43,818 nucleotides of DNA from NCBI GenBank assembly GCA_020073015.1, contig JAIQFZ010000031.1, positions 1 to 43,818 on the forward strand, read 5' to 3'. Below are positions 17,020 to 25,038 of the stretch, one piece after another. Each line of letters starts with the position of its first letter. Position 1 is the first letter of the stretch. The translations under genes were made by a program, and so were the position numbers. The notes under the pieces are model-generated. The model ran no database searches. It had not been told where the DNA came from and saw only the letters and a program-made list of their open reading frames with translations. The DNA comes from Terriglobia bacterium (lineage in GTDB: Bacteria > Acidobacteriota > Terriglobia > Terriglobales > Acidobacteriaceae).

Positions 17020-20000
17020 ATGCGACGCTCTGTTTTCCTTATCGGTTTTGTGCTTCTGACGGTGGCTTGCTCGATTGGGACCGCACAGGTAGCCGTCACC
17101 AGCGGAGCCGTCCGCGGTGTGGTTAGCGATAACAGCGGAGCGGTGGTTACCAGCGCTTCGGTAGCGCTCATTTCCCGCTCGAGCGGACAAAGCTTGTCGC
17201 GTACTTCGAATTCTGCCGGCATCTTCGTCTTCCCATCTCAGCCGGTCGGTCTCTATGCACTGGAGGTCACGGCTCCCGGTTTTCGCAGGGAGATCGTCGA
17301 ACCGGTCCTCGTCCAGATCGGTCAGACCACCTCGTTGAACGTGCACCTCCAACCGGGTACGGCCAGTGAAGCGATCACTGTGAGCGGCGAATCGCCCCTG
17401 CTGCGTACGGAAGATTCCGATCTAAGCTCAGTTATAAATCGGGAACTGCTCGATGAATTGCCGCTCAGTGGACGCCGTTTCCTCGATTTTGCGCTCCTGG
17501 TTCCGAACGCGTCGCCGGACGGTGAATCGGGACTGGTGAGCTTTGCCGGCGAGCAGGGCGGTCAGGACACGGGCTACGCGAACGCCAACGGAGCCAACTC
17601 TTTCACGGTGGACGGCGCCAGTGCTACCAGCAACTATTTCGGGAACGCCCGTGGCGGCGAGCGTGTTCCCTACATCTTTGGCGAAGACGCTATCCAGGAG
17701 TTCCAGGTTGCCGTTTCTCCCTACCGTGCCGAGTACGGTGGCGCGGCCAGCGGCTTCGTGAATGTGGTCACGCGCTCTGGTTCCGATGAGTTCCACGGCG
17801 GCGCTTTCTACTACAACCGCAATTCTGGAACTGGCGCCAACGACGCCGTGAATAAAGCGAACGGCATTCCGCGGCCGGTCAACATTCTGCAGCAGTTTGG
17901 CGGAAGTCTGGGGGGAGCGATTCGTCCTCACCACGCCTGGTTCTTCGCCGATTATGAGCAGCAGCGACAGAAGGACCCGATTTCGGTGATCAACCAGGCA
18001 TTTGCGGGTCTCGACCAGACCGACTTCGGCGTGCCCGAGAACCTCCAGTTGCCATCTCCAAATGCGCCGTTCCCGGGGGCCAGCAATCTGTCAGAACCCC
18101 CCTCGGATCCGACCAATCCCGTTTACCTGCAGGGGGTGGCGAACGCTTTGAACGCGATTCAGTCGAGTCTGGGAGTGCATCCGCGTTTCCGCAACGATTG
18201 GGCTCTGTTCTCGAAGATCGACTATCGCGACGCGAAAGACGACCGCTTCTACCTGAGTTTGAACTGGAATCGCTTCGATTCTCCCGGCGGGGCGATTGTA
18301 GGCAATCAGACCTCGCTATTCGGAAACAGCACCCTGGCGAACGCTTATGTTCGTGACTATCATGCCAGCGCCGGCTGGAGTCACGCTTACGGCAGCAACC
18401 TGCTCAACGAATTCCATGCCAGCTTCTCGCGGGATGATCAGTACTTCACACCCACCGGCCTGGTGGACACACGTCTGCCCGCAGTTGTAATAACTTCTGG
18501 AGGCGACTCCGAAGCGGAAGGAGCCTTGCAACTCGGCAACGCCGGGTTTGCGGGCGGCCGCACCAACGAAGCGTTGTGGCAGGTGTCGGATCACCTGAGT
18601 TATCTCCGTGGAAAGCACACCTTCCGATTCGGCGTCGAGTTCACTCATAGTCACCTGACGGACCTGGCGTTCGGCGGATTCGATCCTGACGCTGCAAAGC
18701 AGAACGGAACCTTTCGCGGAACCTACAGCTTCGACAGTCTGGAGTACTTCGCCATTGGGAGGTACGACAGCTTCTTCCAAAGTTCGGGACGGCCCAGGTT
18801 CCGCTTCAACGTGCCCTACCTGGGCTTTTACCTGCACGACACCTATCAGATCCGGCCTCGACTGACGCTCGATTGGGGCATTCGGGAAGATTTCCAGATC
18901 TACCCTCAGCCGAAAGAAAATCCCGCGTTTCCGTTGACGGGACAATTCCCCAATCGCTACCAGAGAATCGCTCCCCGATTCGGATTTGCCTGGCAGCCAC
19001 TCACCCGGACTGTGATCCGGGGCGGCTTTGGCATGTTCTACGAAAACTTCAACGGCCTGAACTATCGCAACGCGGTGGTTTCGAACGGACTGCTTTCGCA
19101 GCAGGCCTCCGTATCCTATAACTACGGTGACAATGGATCGCTGGTGCCCACCCAGCAGGTCGCAGTCTTCCCGAACCAGATCACTGACCCTTCACAGTTC
19201 TCCGCGTCCGACATATCCCTGGTGGACCCTCGCTTCAAGTTCCCGTACATTCTGCAAGGCAGCCTCCAGATCGAACGCGAGGTTTTGCCGGATACGGTCG
19301 TAACTGTCGGTACGACTTGGACGCACGGGGTCCATCTGATCGCATCGAGTGCCTACGATCTGAATTTGATCCCGCCCAGCGGACAGACGACGTTTGTGCT
19401 CTGCCCGCCGGGAGCCCCAGATCCGGTAGAGTGCCACGGGCCGCAGGTGGTAGTGCCGACTCTTGATTCTGGTCTGCTCACCGAGGGGCGGATCAGTTCG
19501 AGCTTCCAGCAGATTAACGCCCTCATCAGCCCGGGCATCAATAACTACAATTCTTTTTTTGCGCAGGCGCAACGGCGCTTCCGGCACGGCCTGGCTTTCT
19601 CCAGTGCTTACACCTTCTCCAAAAACATCATGTCCCGCGGGGTGGATTTCAACAACCAGTTCGATTTCAGCAACACGCACGCTCCCTACCTGCTTGATCA
19701 GCGCCACCGTATTTCATTTGCGGCCACCTACCAGCCCGACTTGGGCCGCAAAGTCCAGTCTTCGCCGCTGCGGAGTCTGGCTTCGGATTGGGCAATCAGT
19801 ACGGTCATGCAGTTCGCCTCGGGCCGCCCGTATGCCGCTTTGCTCGCTGCCACCGAGGCCGGCAGCGTTCTCAACGACACAGCAGCACTCCAGAGCACGG
19901 CGAACTCGGCTCTCGGTATCAACGGTGCCGGCCCCAGTCCATTTGCCGGTCTGAATTCTTTCTACGGACCCTGGACACAGCAGATTGACATGGGACTGGC

Positions 20001-20271
20001 GCGCCGCTTCAAGCTGACCGAGCGGCAGAACCTCTCTTTCCAGGTGCAGGCATTTAACCTGCTGAACCACGCCAACTATTACGTTGCGAACGGAAATGGG
20101 GTGAGCGCAATTCAGTACGCGCCGATTGGGGACACCTGTGGGAATCCTGACAATCCCCAAGCCAACCAACTCTGCGGCCTGGTGGCAGCCACAGACTTCG
20201 GCAGTTTGCAGCGCGTCAACGCGCTGAACCCACCTCGCGTTCTTCAGTTCGTTGTGAAGTACAGCTTTTGA
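17020..20271 (+). CDS. Oar-like TonB-dependent receptor with carboxypeptidase-regulatory-like domain
   Basis: This is a 1083-residue outer-membrane protein. A signal peptide (1-23) is followed by a CarboxypepD_reg-like Ig fold (about 27-115: AVRGVVSDNSGAVVTSASV, GIFVFPSQPVGLYALEVTAP), a plug domain (about 120-250: VINRELLDELPLSGRRFLDF, IFGEDAIQEFQVAVSPYRAE) and a long barrel ending in VLQFVVKYSF with the terminal Phe typical of BAM substrates. The large barrel and N-terminal domain are the Oar type greatly expanded in Acidobacteriota. Ligands are unknown; polysaccharides, peptides or other polymers are proposed for this group. Divergence from a secreted phosphoesterase gene suggests, without proof, uptake of a product released by it. 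No TonB/ExbBD genes are visible in the window. Confidence 0.93.
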   Translation: MRRSVFLIGFVLLTVACSIGTAQVAVTSGAVRGVVSDNSGAVVTSASVALISRSSGQSLSRTSNSAGIFVFPSQPVGLYALEVTAPGFRREIVEPVLVQIGQTTSLNVHLQPGTASEAITVSGESPLLRTEDSDLSSVINRELLDELPLSGRRFLDFALLVPNASPDGESGLVSFAGEQGGQDTGYANANGANSFTVDGASATSNYFGNARGGERVPYIFGEDAIQEFQVAVSPYRAEYGGAASGFVNVVTRSGSDEFHGGAFYYNRNSGTGANDAVNKANGIPRPVNILQQFGGSLGGAIRPHHAWFFADYEQQRQKDPISVINQAFAGLDQTDFGVPENLQLPSPNAPFPGASNLSEPPSDPTNPVYLQGVANALNAIQSSLGVHPRFRNDWALFSKIDYRDAKDDRFYLSLNWNRFDSPGGAIVGNQTSLFGNSTLANAYVRDYHASAGWSHAYGSNLLNEFHASFSRDDQYFTPTGLVDTRLPAVVITSGGDSEAEGALQLGNAGFAGGRTNEALWQVSDHLSYLRGKHTFRFGVEFTHSHLTDLAFGGFDPDAAKQNGTFRGTYSFDSLEYFAIGRYDSFFQSSGRPRFRFNVPYLGFYLHDTYQIRPRLTLDWGIREDFQIYPQPKENPAFPLTGQFPNRYQRIAPRFGFAWQPLTRTVIRGGFGMFYENFNGLNYRNAVVSNGLLSQQASVSYNYGDNGSLVPTQQVAVFPNQITDPSQFSASDISLVDPRFKFPYILQGSLQIEREVLPDTVVTVGTTWTHGVHLIASSAYDLNLIPPSGQTTFVLCPPGAPDPVECHGPQVVVPTLDSGLLTEGRISSSFQQINALISPGINNYNSFFAQAQRRFRHGLAFSSAYTFSKNIMSRGVDFNNQFDFSNTHAPYLLDQRHRISFAATYQPDLGRKVQSSPLRSLASDWAISTVMQFASGRPYAALLAATEAGSVLNDTAALQSTANSALGINGAGPSPFAGLNSFYGPWTQQIDMGLARRFKLTERQNLSFQVQAFNLLNHANYYVANGNGVSAIQYAPIGDTCGNPDNPQANQLCGLVAATDFGSLQRVNALNPPRVLQFVVKYSF

Positions 20272-20475
20272 CACGACGCGTTGTGGACGACGAGTGCGCA
20301 ATGACCTTGGCTGCTTGCGACGACACCCCGCGAGGCTGCTGCTTGCAATCGAATCGGTCAAAGCGGGAGCAGAGACTCTGATCTCCGTGTGGCGGCAGGT
20401 CTTGGTTGAGGATGCCAAGACAGTCGTACTAGAAAGCCGGAGTTACATCGTGCGACACACGAGCCGTTCCAAATT

Positions 20476-20667
20476 GTGGGAGTGGATTTCAGGTTTGAGA
20501 ACCAGATGCTGAGGGGTCTCGAGCAGAACCAAAATCCAGGTTCTCGTTGGGCAGAACTGGCACGCGCGGGCAAGAAGGTTATGCAATTTCTTGATAGCGG
20601 TCGCTACCTGGCCAATGTGGTCGACGGGGAAGTGAAGTTCTATGGACGCAAGCAGCAATCAGGCTAG
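20476..20667 (+). CDS. Small conserved-looking hypothetical protein (63 aa)
   Basis: A GTG-started frame gives a basic, soluble 63-residue protein with QNPGSRWAELARAGKKVMQF and YLANVVDGEVKFYG. The residue composition looks like true protein, with an alpha segment followed by a two-strand hairpin, and I have an impression of similar short acidobacterial proteins. The start is uncertain because the frame is open further upstream and no clear ribosome-binding site precedes the GTG. Function unknown. It lies between the TonB receptor and the yjbQ remnant. Confidence 0.45.
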   Translation: MGVDFRFENQMLRGLEQNQNPGSRWAELARAGKKVMQFLDSGRYLANVVDGEVKFYGRKQQSG

Positions 20668-20751
20668 ATGCGTCGCGACGGGTAGGTTAGGGAAAGGGTG
20701 CTTGCACAGCAGTTTGGCGGAGAGCAGACTCGCGCGGGTGAACCAAGCGCT

Positions 20752-20936
20752 TCAGTCTCCAACGACTGTGACGACGAGCGTACGCTGGCGCCCGCGTACA
20801 TCGCACTCGAGATGGAAAATCTGCTGCCAGGTGCCGACCACGAGCGTTCCGTCCGCGATCGGTACAGTCAAGGACGGGCCCAGTAGCGTGGCCTGCAGAT
20901 GCGAGTGCCCGTTGCCATTCGCTCGTTAGGAAGGGC
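20752..20936 (-). pseudogene. yjbQ: C-terminal remnant of a YjbQ/UPF0047 family protein
   Basis: Read on the minus strand from about 20936, the frame gives ANGNGHSHLQATLLGPSLTV, then PIADGTLVVGTWQQIFHLEC and DVRGRQRTLVVTVVGD, with TGA at 20752-20754. This is the characteristic C-terminal half of YjbQ/UPF0047 (HSHL, LGPS-T-P, LGTWQ-IF-E-D, V-GD). A stop codon precedes it and the N-terminal 70 or so residues are missing, so this is a truncated relic. YjbQ proteins have been linked to thiamin phosphate synthase activity. The identification is from remembered family sequence, not a search. Confidence 0.7.
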
Positions 20937-20996
20937 AGGACTGAGTAGGGGAGCCGGCCGAGCGGCTCGGGAAGTGTGCTTGTAGAATAGACAGAA

Positions 20997-21269
20997 ATGG
21001 CTGTGTTGGTCGAGCTGCATAACACCGGTGATCCTGCCGTTGGGCGAGAAGTTCAGGCGCTCGTTGAACACGCTCTGAGTGACAGAGCTGGAGACTGGCG
21101 GGTATCAATCGTGGGCTCTTGCGCAAACGACAACTGGGAAATGAAGATCGAGGGACCGAATGGGTTGGAGCGATCATACACATTGGCGGGAAGTGCGGGA
21201 GAGCACCAGCCTCTGGTGATCGGGAACGTGCTTCTGAAGTTGCTACCCGTGAAGATGCCCCAGCGGTAA
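20997..21269 (+). CDS. Small conserved hypothetical protein (90 aa)
   Basis: This 90-residue soluble protein reads MAVLVELHNTGDPAVGREVQ at its start, then GDWRVSIVGSCANDNWEMKI and SYTLAGSAGEH. The sequence looks like a compact alpha/beta domain with a regular hydrophobic pattern, and similar short proteins occur, as I recall, in other Acidobacteriota. The ATG at 20997 has no strong ribosome-binding site. No function can be assigned. It stands alone between the yjbQ remnant and tRNA-Cys. Confidence 0.6.
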   Translation: MAVLVELHNTGDPAVGREVQALVEHALSDRAGDWRVSIVGSCANDNWEMKIEGPNGLERSYTLAGSAGEHQPLVIGNVLLKLLPVKMPQR

Positions 21270-21686
21270 AAGGGATCACGTCCAGTTCCACGTGGCCAGC
21301 GTCTGGAGCACGAAACAGGTCGCACACCGTGACAGACCAAGCTTGAGCCTACGCAACGATTCGATTCTCAAGATCTGCGCGGGTTCCTACTTGGAACTAT
21401 AACGGGCATTCCGCGGAAGTGACCCGGCGGGAAGTCTGCCTTGGGGAAGCGGAGGGCGCATGACCGGGACACGACGACTCGGAGATATTGTCCCAGGTGT
21501 GTTGCATCAAGCCTTTCGACAAGGAGGGCGACCGCGACATGCGCCAAGTTGGCCCCTCGTTCGAAAGCGTCTGTTCTCAAATTTGTTCTCCAAAAGCCGA
21601 TTCCGGGGCATCGGAAACGGTGCAACAGCGAAAGGGAATCTCTGCAAGTGATTATCCACAAAAGATTTCGCGGAGAGAAGGGAGTT
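21270..21686. other. Intergenic stretch, no gene seen
   Basis: About 417 bases between the 90-residue ORF and tRNA-Cys contain several overlapping short frames, none with protein-like composition. I see no repeat or terminator. Confidence 0.45.
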
Positions 21687-21761
21687 TGGAGGCGCGGGTG
21701 AGAATCGAACTCACGTATAAAGGTTTTGCAGACCTCTCCCTTACCACTTGGGTACCGCGCC
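21687..21761 (-). tRNA. tRNA-Cys (GCA)
   Basis: On the minus strand, GGCGCGG pairs with CCGCGCC as acceptor. The anticodon stem GAGGT/ACCTT encloses the loop CTGCAAA, giving anticodon GCA. GTGAG-TTCGATT-CTCAC is the T-arm, and CCA is encoded at 21687-21689. All arms are present, so it should be functional. Confidence 0.95.
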
Positions 21762-21996
21762 TGCTGAATTCAAGGTAGAACCTCGCGCAGAGTTTGTCCA
21801 GATAGAGCGGCAAACCGGAAGGCCGATAGGGTTGAAGTTGTAGTTAAAGACCGGCTTGTCGATCTCCGCGGTTCGAGGCTGTGCTCATTGGGAGGGAGTC
21901 TAGCACGGCCCGAAATTCATCCTGAATCCGGTTTGGCACAGCTGACGCGACATTCCACGTTTCGCCGCGATCCAATCCGTGCTACAACACAAGGCC

Positions 21997-22176
21997 ATGA
22001 GTTCGCTGGAGTCGAAGACCGCGGCGCCCGCTGCGGAACCTGGTGCCGCAACGAACAGTGCCAAGAGTGATGCGTCCATGTTCTGTCCCAACTGCTCGGC
22101 GGAGTTGCATGGGCACCGTTGCAAGATGGTCTGCAAGAAATGCGGTTTCTATTTGAGCTGCTCGGATTTCTATTGA
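21997..22176 (+). CDS. Small zinc-ribbon protein (59 aa)
   Basis: The C-terminal half carries [20 protein letters not shown] and [11 protein letters not shown], with CPNC, a later C-K-x-x-C-K-K-C and a final Cys that could bind one zinc ion. The N-terminal 25 residues are Ala-, Ser- and Glu-rich and probably disordered. I chose the ATG at 21997; a GTG six codons upstream (21979) is possible. Short zinc-ribbon proteins of this shape occur in Acidobacteriota, but I know of no assigned function. It stands between tRNA-Cys (opposite strand) and the osmC gene. Confidence 0.65.
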   Translation: MSSLESKTAAPAAEPGAATNSAKSDASMFCPNCSAELHGHRCKMVCKKCGFYLSCSDFY

Positions 22177-22520
22177 AGCCGTCTCATCAAGAACAGTAAG
22201 GAGTAAACTGCCGCGCCAATCACCCGCCAACTGCTGCGGCGACTGGCCACGCCCTCGGGACAGAGTGGATCTGTTTCCGGCTGGATTGGGGCTGGCTGGG
22301 GCCCCTGATCGGGGTCGCTGTTCACAGGAGAAGTATAGGAAGGCCGGGAAGTGGAGGGAAGATTACCCCAGGCGGCTCAGAAGTAACCGGTGGCGTCCGT
22401 GGCTGGAGCCGGGCCAACCACAACAGGTTCGCGGGTAATGCACGCGCTCCTAATGCGGGAACTCGCTCTCCCTTCTACAATGGGTAGGATTTTTCATCAT
22501 CTTCACATGAGGAGCTACGC
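22177..22520. other. Intergenic stretch before osmC, no gene seen
   Basis: About 344 bases without a convincing frame. GAGGAGC at 22508-22514 is the ribosome-binding site of the next gene. No promoter with both hexamers could be picked out confidently. Confidence 0.45.
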
Positions 22521-22946
22521 ATGCAACGCAAAGCCAGTGCAGTGTGGAAGGGTGGGCTGAAAGATGGAAAAGGGACGGTTTCGTCCACCAGCGGCGTTTT
22601 GTCGAATACGCCATATTCCTTTACGACGCGGTTCGAAAACAATCCGGGAACGAATCCGGAGGAACTGATCGCGGCAGCACATGCCGCGTGCTTTTCCATG
22701 GCCCTATCGGCGCAACTCGGAGGAGCGAACCTGACTCCGGAGAGCATCAGCACATCGGCGACACTCACGATGGACAAGCTCGATGCGGGCTGGACCATCA
22801 CGGCAGTGCACCTAGATGTTGTCGCGAAGGTGCCGGGCGCGAGCGCGGAAGCTTTCAACACGGCCGCTCAGAACGCGAAGGCGGGCTGTCCAGTGTCGAA
22901 GGTGCTGAACGCGAAGATCACGATGGACGCAAAGCTGGGAAATTAG
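22521..22946 (+). CDS. osmC: OsmC family peroxiredoxin
   Basis: This 141-residue protein covers the full OsmC length. The two redox cysteines are Cys57 in AAAHAACFSMAL and Cys123 in AGCPVSKVLNA. Arg37 and Glu47/48 (TTRFENNPGTNPEELI) supply the residues that activate the peroxidatic cysteine. OsmC reduces organic hydroperoxides using a dihydrolipoyl-type donor in the cytoplasm. The start is supported by GAGGAGC about 7 bases upstream. It appears monocistronic; the neighbour at 23010 points the other way. Confidence 0.93.
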   Translation: MQRKASAVWKGGLKDGKGTVSSTSGVLSNTPYSFTTRFENNPGTNPEELIAAAHAACFSMALSAQLGGANLTPESISTSATLTMDKLDAGWTITAVHLDVVAKVPGASAEAFNTAAQNAKAGCPVSKVLNAKITMDAKLGN

Positions 22947-23009
22947 GCTCTCGGCTTTTAGGTCTCGGGTGAAAGAATTGGGCGGCGGCCAGCGTCCAGA
23001 GCCCAAAGC

Positions 23010-23234
23010 CTAACCTTGCGAACGAAGAATTTCGCGCAACTTCTTGTTGAGGCGCACCGCTTCCTGGGAGGACTGGTCGATGAGTTCGACCCAGCGACGG
23101 GTATCCTCGCGCAGGGTCGCCTGCGACAGCAGATACGTCGCTTGGACGATGGTCTCGAGCGCGTTGCTTAAGTCGTGTGCAAGCACGCGAAGCTCCTTCA
23201 CCAGTTCCTGCGGGACTTTGTTTTCCTCTGCCAT
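23010..23234 (-). CDS. Stand-alone histidine phosphoacceptor-like protein (HisKA-type helices only)
   Basis: From the ATG at 23234 (MAEENK) this is a 74-residue, all-helical protein; an ATG at 23261 would add nine residues. LRVLAHDLSNALETIVQATY resembles an H-box of the type found in sensor kinases, with His20 followed by Asp-Leu-Ser-Asn. A second helix (WVELIDQSSQEAVRLNKKLR) completes a two-helix dimerisation hairpin. There is no ATPase domain. It could serve as a phosphotransfer or decoy dimerisation module, and the sigma-54 two-component system lies about 600 bases away. A plain coiled coil remains possible. Confidence 0.6.
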   Translation of the reverse strand: MAEENKVPQELVKELRVLAHDLSNALETIVQATYLLSQATLREDTRRWVELIDQSSQEAVRLNKKLREILRSQG

Positions 23235-23341
23235 GATTTGCGTCCGGCCAGCGAGTTTCATGCCACCGCGCGGCGACAGGGTGAATCGCGCGTTCGATTG
23301 ACAGTCAGCCGCCAGCCAGTAGATAGTAGTGTAGTCCCCTT

Positions 23342-23368
23342 CAGAAAGGGCTTTCTGCCGTTTTTTCT
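23342..23368 (+). terminator. Possible terminator hairpin just before tRNA-Leu
   Basis: CAGAAA-GGGC-TTTCTG forms a short stem, followed by CCG and six T residues. It is oriented like the tRNA and would stop readthrough from upstream. The stem is short, so this is uncertain. Confidence 0.35.
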
Positions 23369-23374
23369 TCGTTT

Positions 23375-23461
23375 GCGGATGTGGCGGAACTGGCAGACGC
23401 GCTAGGTTCAGGTCCTAGTGGCCGCAAGGTCGTGGAGGTTCGAGTCCTCTCATCCGCACCA
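23375..23461 (+). tRNA. tRNA-Leu (CAG)
   Basis: The acceptor GCGGATG pairs with CATCCGC and the encoded CCA follows. The anticodon arm CTAGG-TTCAGGT-CCTAG gives anticodon CAG. A long variable arm (TGGCCGCAAGGTCG) and a T-arm GAGG-TTCGAGT-CCTC complete a class II tRNA. Confidence 0.96.
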
Positions 23462-23564
23462 AAACCAGCTTTTAGCTCTTAGCCTTTAGCTTCTGGCTAC
23501 TCGCTTGTAGCCCGCAGCGGGTTGCTTCGGAAACACATCAAAGTGGCGAGGCGAGCGGCGAATA

Positions 23565-23591
23565 GAGCCTGCCCTGAGCGAAGCCGAAGGG
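23565..23591. repeat. 27-bp dispersed repeat, copy 1
   Basis: The 27 bases here, with the core CCTGAGCGAAGCCGAAGGG, recur at 35050-35076 with one substitution (AAGTCG for AAGCCG). This core is a common interspersed motif in bacterial genomes. Confidence 0.7.
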
Positions 23592-23610
23592 AGTGTCCGC
23601 CCTACACGAC

Positions 23611-25038
23611 TTACGCGCCGGCGGAAAGACGGTGAGTGCTCCGGCTCTGGGCGATGCCGTACTGACGGATCTTATAAAGCAGAGCCTTGTAGCTGATCTT
23701 CAGCAGCGCTGCAGCTTGCTTGCGATTCCAGTTCGTCTCTTCCAGCGCACGTGCGATGGCTTCGGCCTCGGCTTCATCTTTGGCGCTGCGCGCCAGCGAT
23801 TTCAAACCGCCCGGAGATTTGGCACCCACCGCGGCAGCCTTTTCGGCTGGATAATCGGTGTGCAGACCGCCGCCGCCATCGGGTCGGGGCTGCAATTCCG
23901 CGACCGCCAGAGTTTCATCTCCCAGAACAAGATACCGCTTCACGAAGTTACTCAGTTCCCGCAGGTTTCCCGGCCAAGGGTGATTCAGGCACGCCTCCAT
24001 CATTTTCTGGGACAGGGGCAAGGGCGGCCGCGCGTACAGTTCCGACATGCGCGACATGAAATGCTTGAGCAGGATGGGAATTTCTTCTTTGCGCTCGCGC
24101 AGCGGCGGCAGCGAAAGCATGAAGGCGTTTAAACGGTAGTAGAGATCTTCCCGCAGGCGTTTGGTTGCGAGCGCTTCGGGAATATTGATGTTAGTCGCGG
24201 CCAGGATGCGCACATCGACTTTCACCACGGAACGGCTGCCGAGACGAGAGAATTGCTGGTCCTGAAGGACATGGAGCAGCTTGGCCTGGAGCAGTGGCGG
24301 CATTTCGCCGATTTCGTCGAGCAGGATCGTGCCCTTGTTGCAGAGTTCAAATTTGCCGGGCTTGGCATGCGTGGCGCCGGTGAATGCCCCGGCTTCGTAG
24401 CCAAAGAGTTCGCTTTCGAGCAGGTCGGCTGGAACCGCTGCGCAATTCACCTTCAGGAACGTGCGGTGCGCCCGCGGGGAGAGCTTGTGAATCAGACGAG
24501 CCAGCACTTCCTTGCCGGTACCGCTCTCGCCCAGCAGCAGGACCGGGATGTCGACATTGGCAACCAAGGCGGACTGGGCACGGATTTTCTTCATCGCCGG
24601 GCTGGCGGCCACGAAGAACACGTCATCGCAAAGCTCTTCCACTTCGCCCGCATACGCATGGTCGGCAGCAGCGCCAATGCACTGGCCGATAACCGCGTCG
24701 AGTTCCGCCTTCTGGAAGGGCTTGGTCAGGTAGTCGTGAGCACCGAGCCGCATCGCCTGCACGACCTTGCGCGTGTCGTTCACGCAAGAGAGCATGACCA
24801 CCTTCATCCCCGGCTTCATCCGCCGGAGTTGCTCGAGAGTCTGGAGTCCATCGATGCCGGGCATGAGCAGATCGAGAAGAACGAGGTCCGGGTGCAGTCC
24901 CTTCTGGACGCGCTCGATCGCCTCTTCGCCGGTGCTGGCGGTTTCGACCTTGTGGTCGTCCACTTCCAGCAGGGTGCGAATGTAGCGCAGCATTCCCGGT
25001 TCGTCATCCACCAGCAGGATGTTGGCGGCTTCACTCAT
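23611..25038 (-). CDS. Sigma-54-dependent response regulator (NtrC family)
   Basis: This is a 475-residue three-domain activator. It has a receiver (1-120, with phospho-acceptor Asp56 in LVLLDLLMPGIDG, acidic pair Asp11/Asp12 and Lys107) and an AAA+ domain with Walker A GESGTGK (170-176) and the sigma-54 contact loop GAFTGA (217-222). The C-terminal Fis-type helix-turn-helix (about 430-468) includes NWNRKQAAALLKISYKALLY. The start at 25038 is set by the receiver and by ATGA overlap with the kinase gene stop. Upstream in-frame sequence is antisense-like and belongs to the kinase gene. Its HTH closely resembles that of the receiver-less activator at 26872, so the two may bind related sites. Confidence 0.93.
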   Translation of the reverse strand: MSEAANILLVDDEPGMLRYIRTLLEVDDHKVETASTGEEAIERVQKGLHPDLVLLDLLMPGIDGLQTLEQLRRMKPGMKVVMLSCVNDTRKVVQAMRLGAHDYLTKPFQKAELDAVIGQCIGAAADHAYAGEVEELCDDVFFVAASPAMKKIRAQSALVANVDIPVLLLGESGTGKEVLARLIHKLSPRAHRTFLKVNCAAVPADLLESELFGYEAGAFTGATHAKPGKFELCNKGTILLDEIGEMPPLLQAKLLHVLQDQQFSRLGSRSVVKVDVRILAATNINIPEALATKRLREDLYYRLNAFMLSLPPLRERKEEIPILLKHFMSRMSELYARPPLPLSQKMMEACLNHPWPGNLRELSNFVKRYLVLGDETLAVAELQPRPDGGGGLHTDYPAEKAAAVGAKSPGGLKSLARSAKDEAEAEAIARALEETNWNRKQAAALLKISYKALLYKIRQYGIAQSRSTHRLSAGA

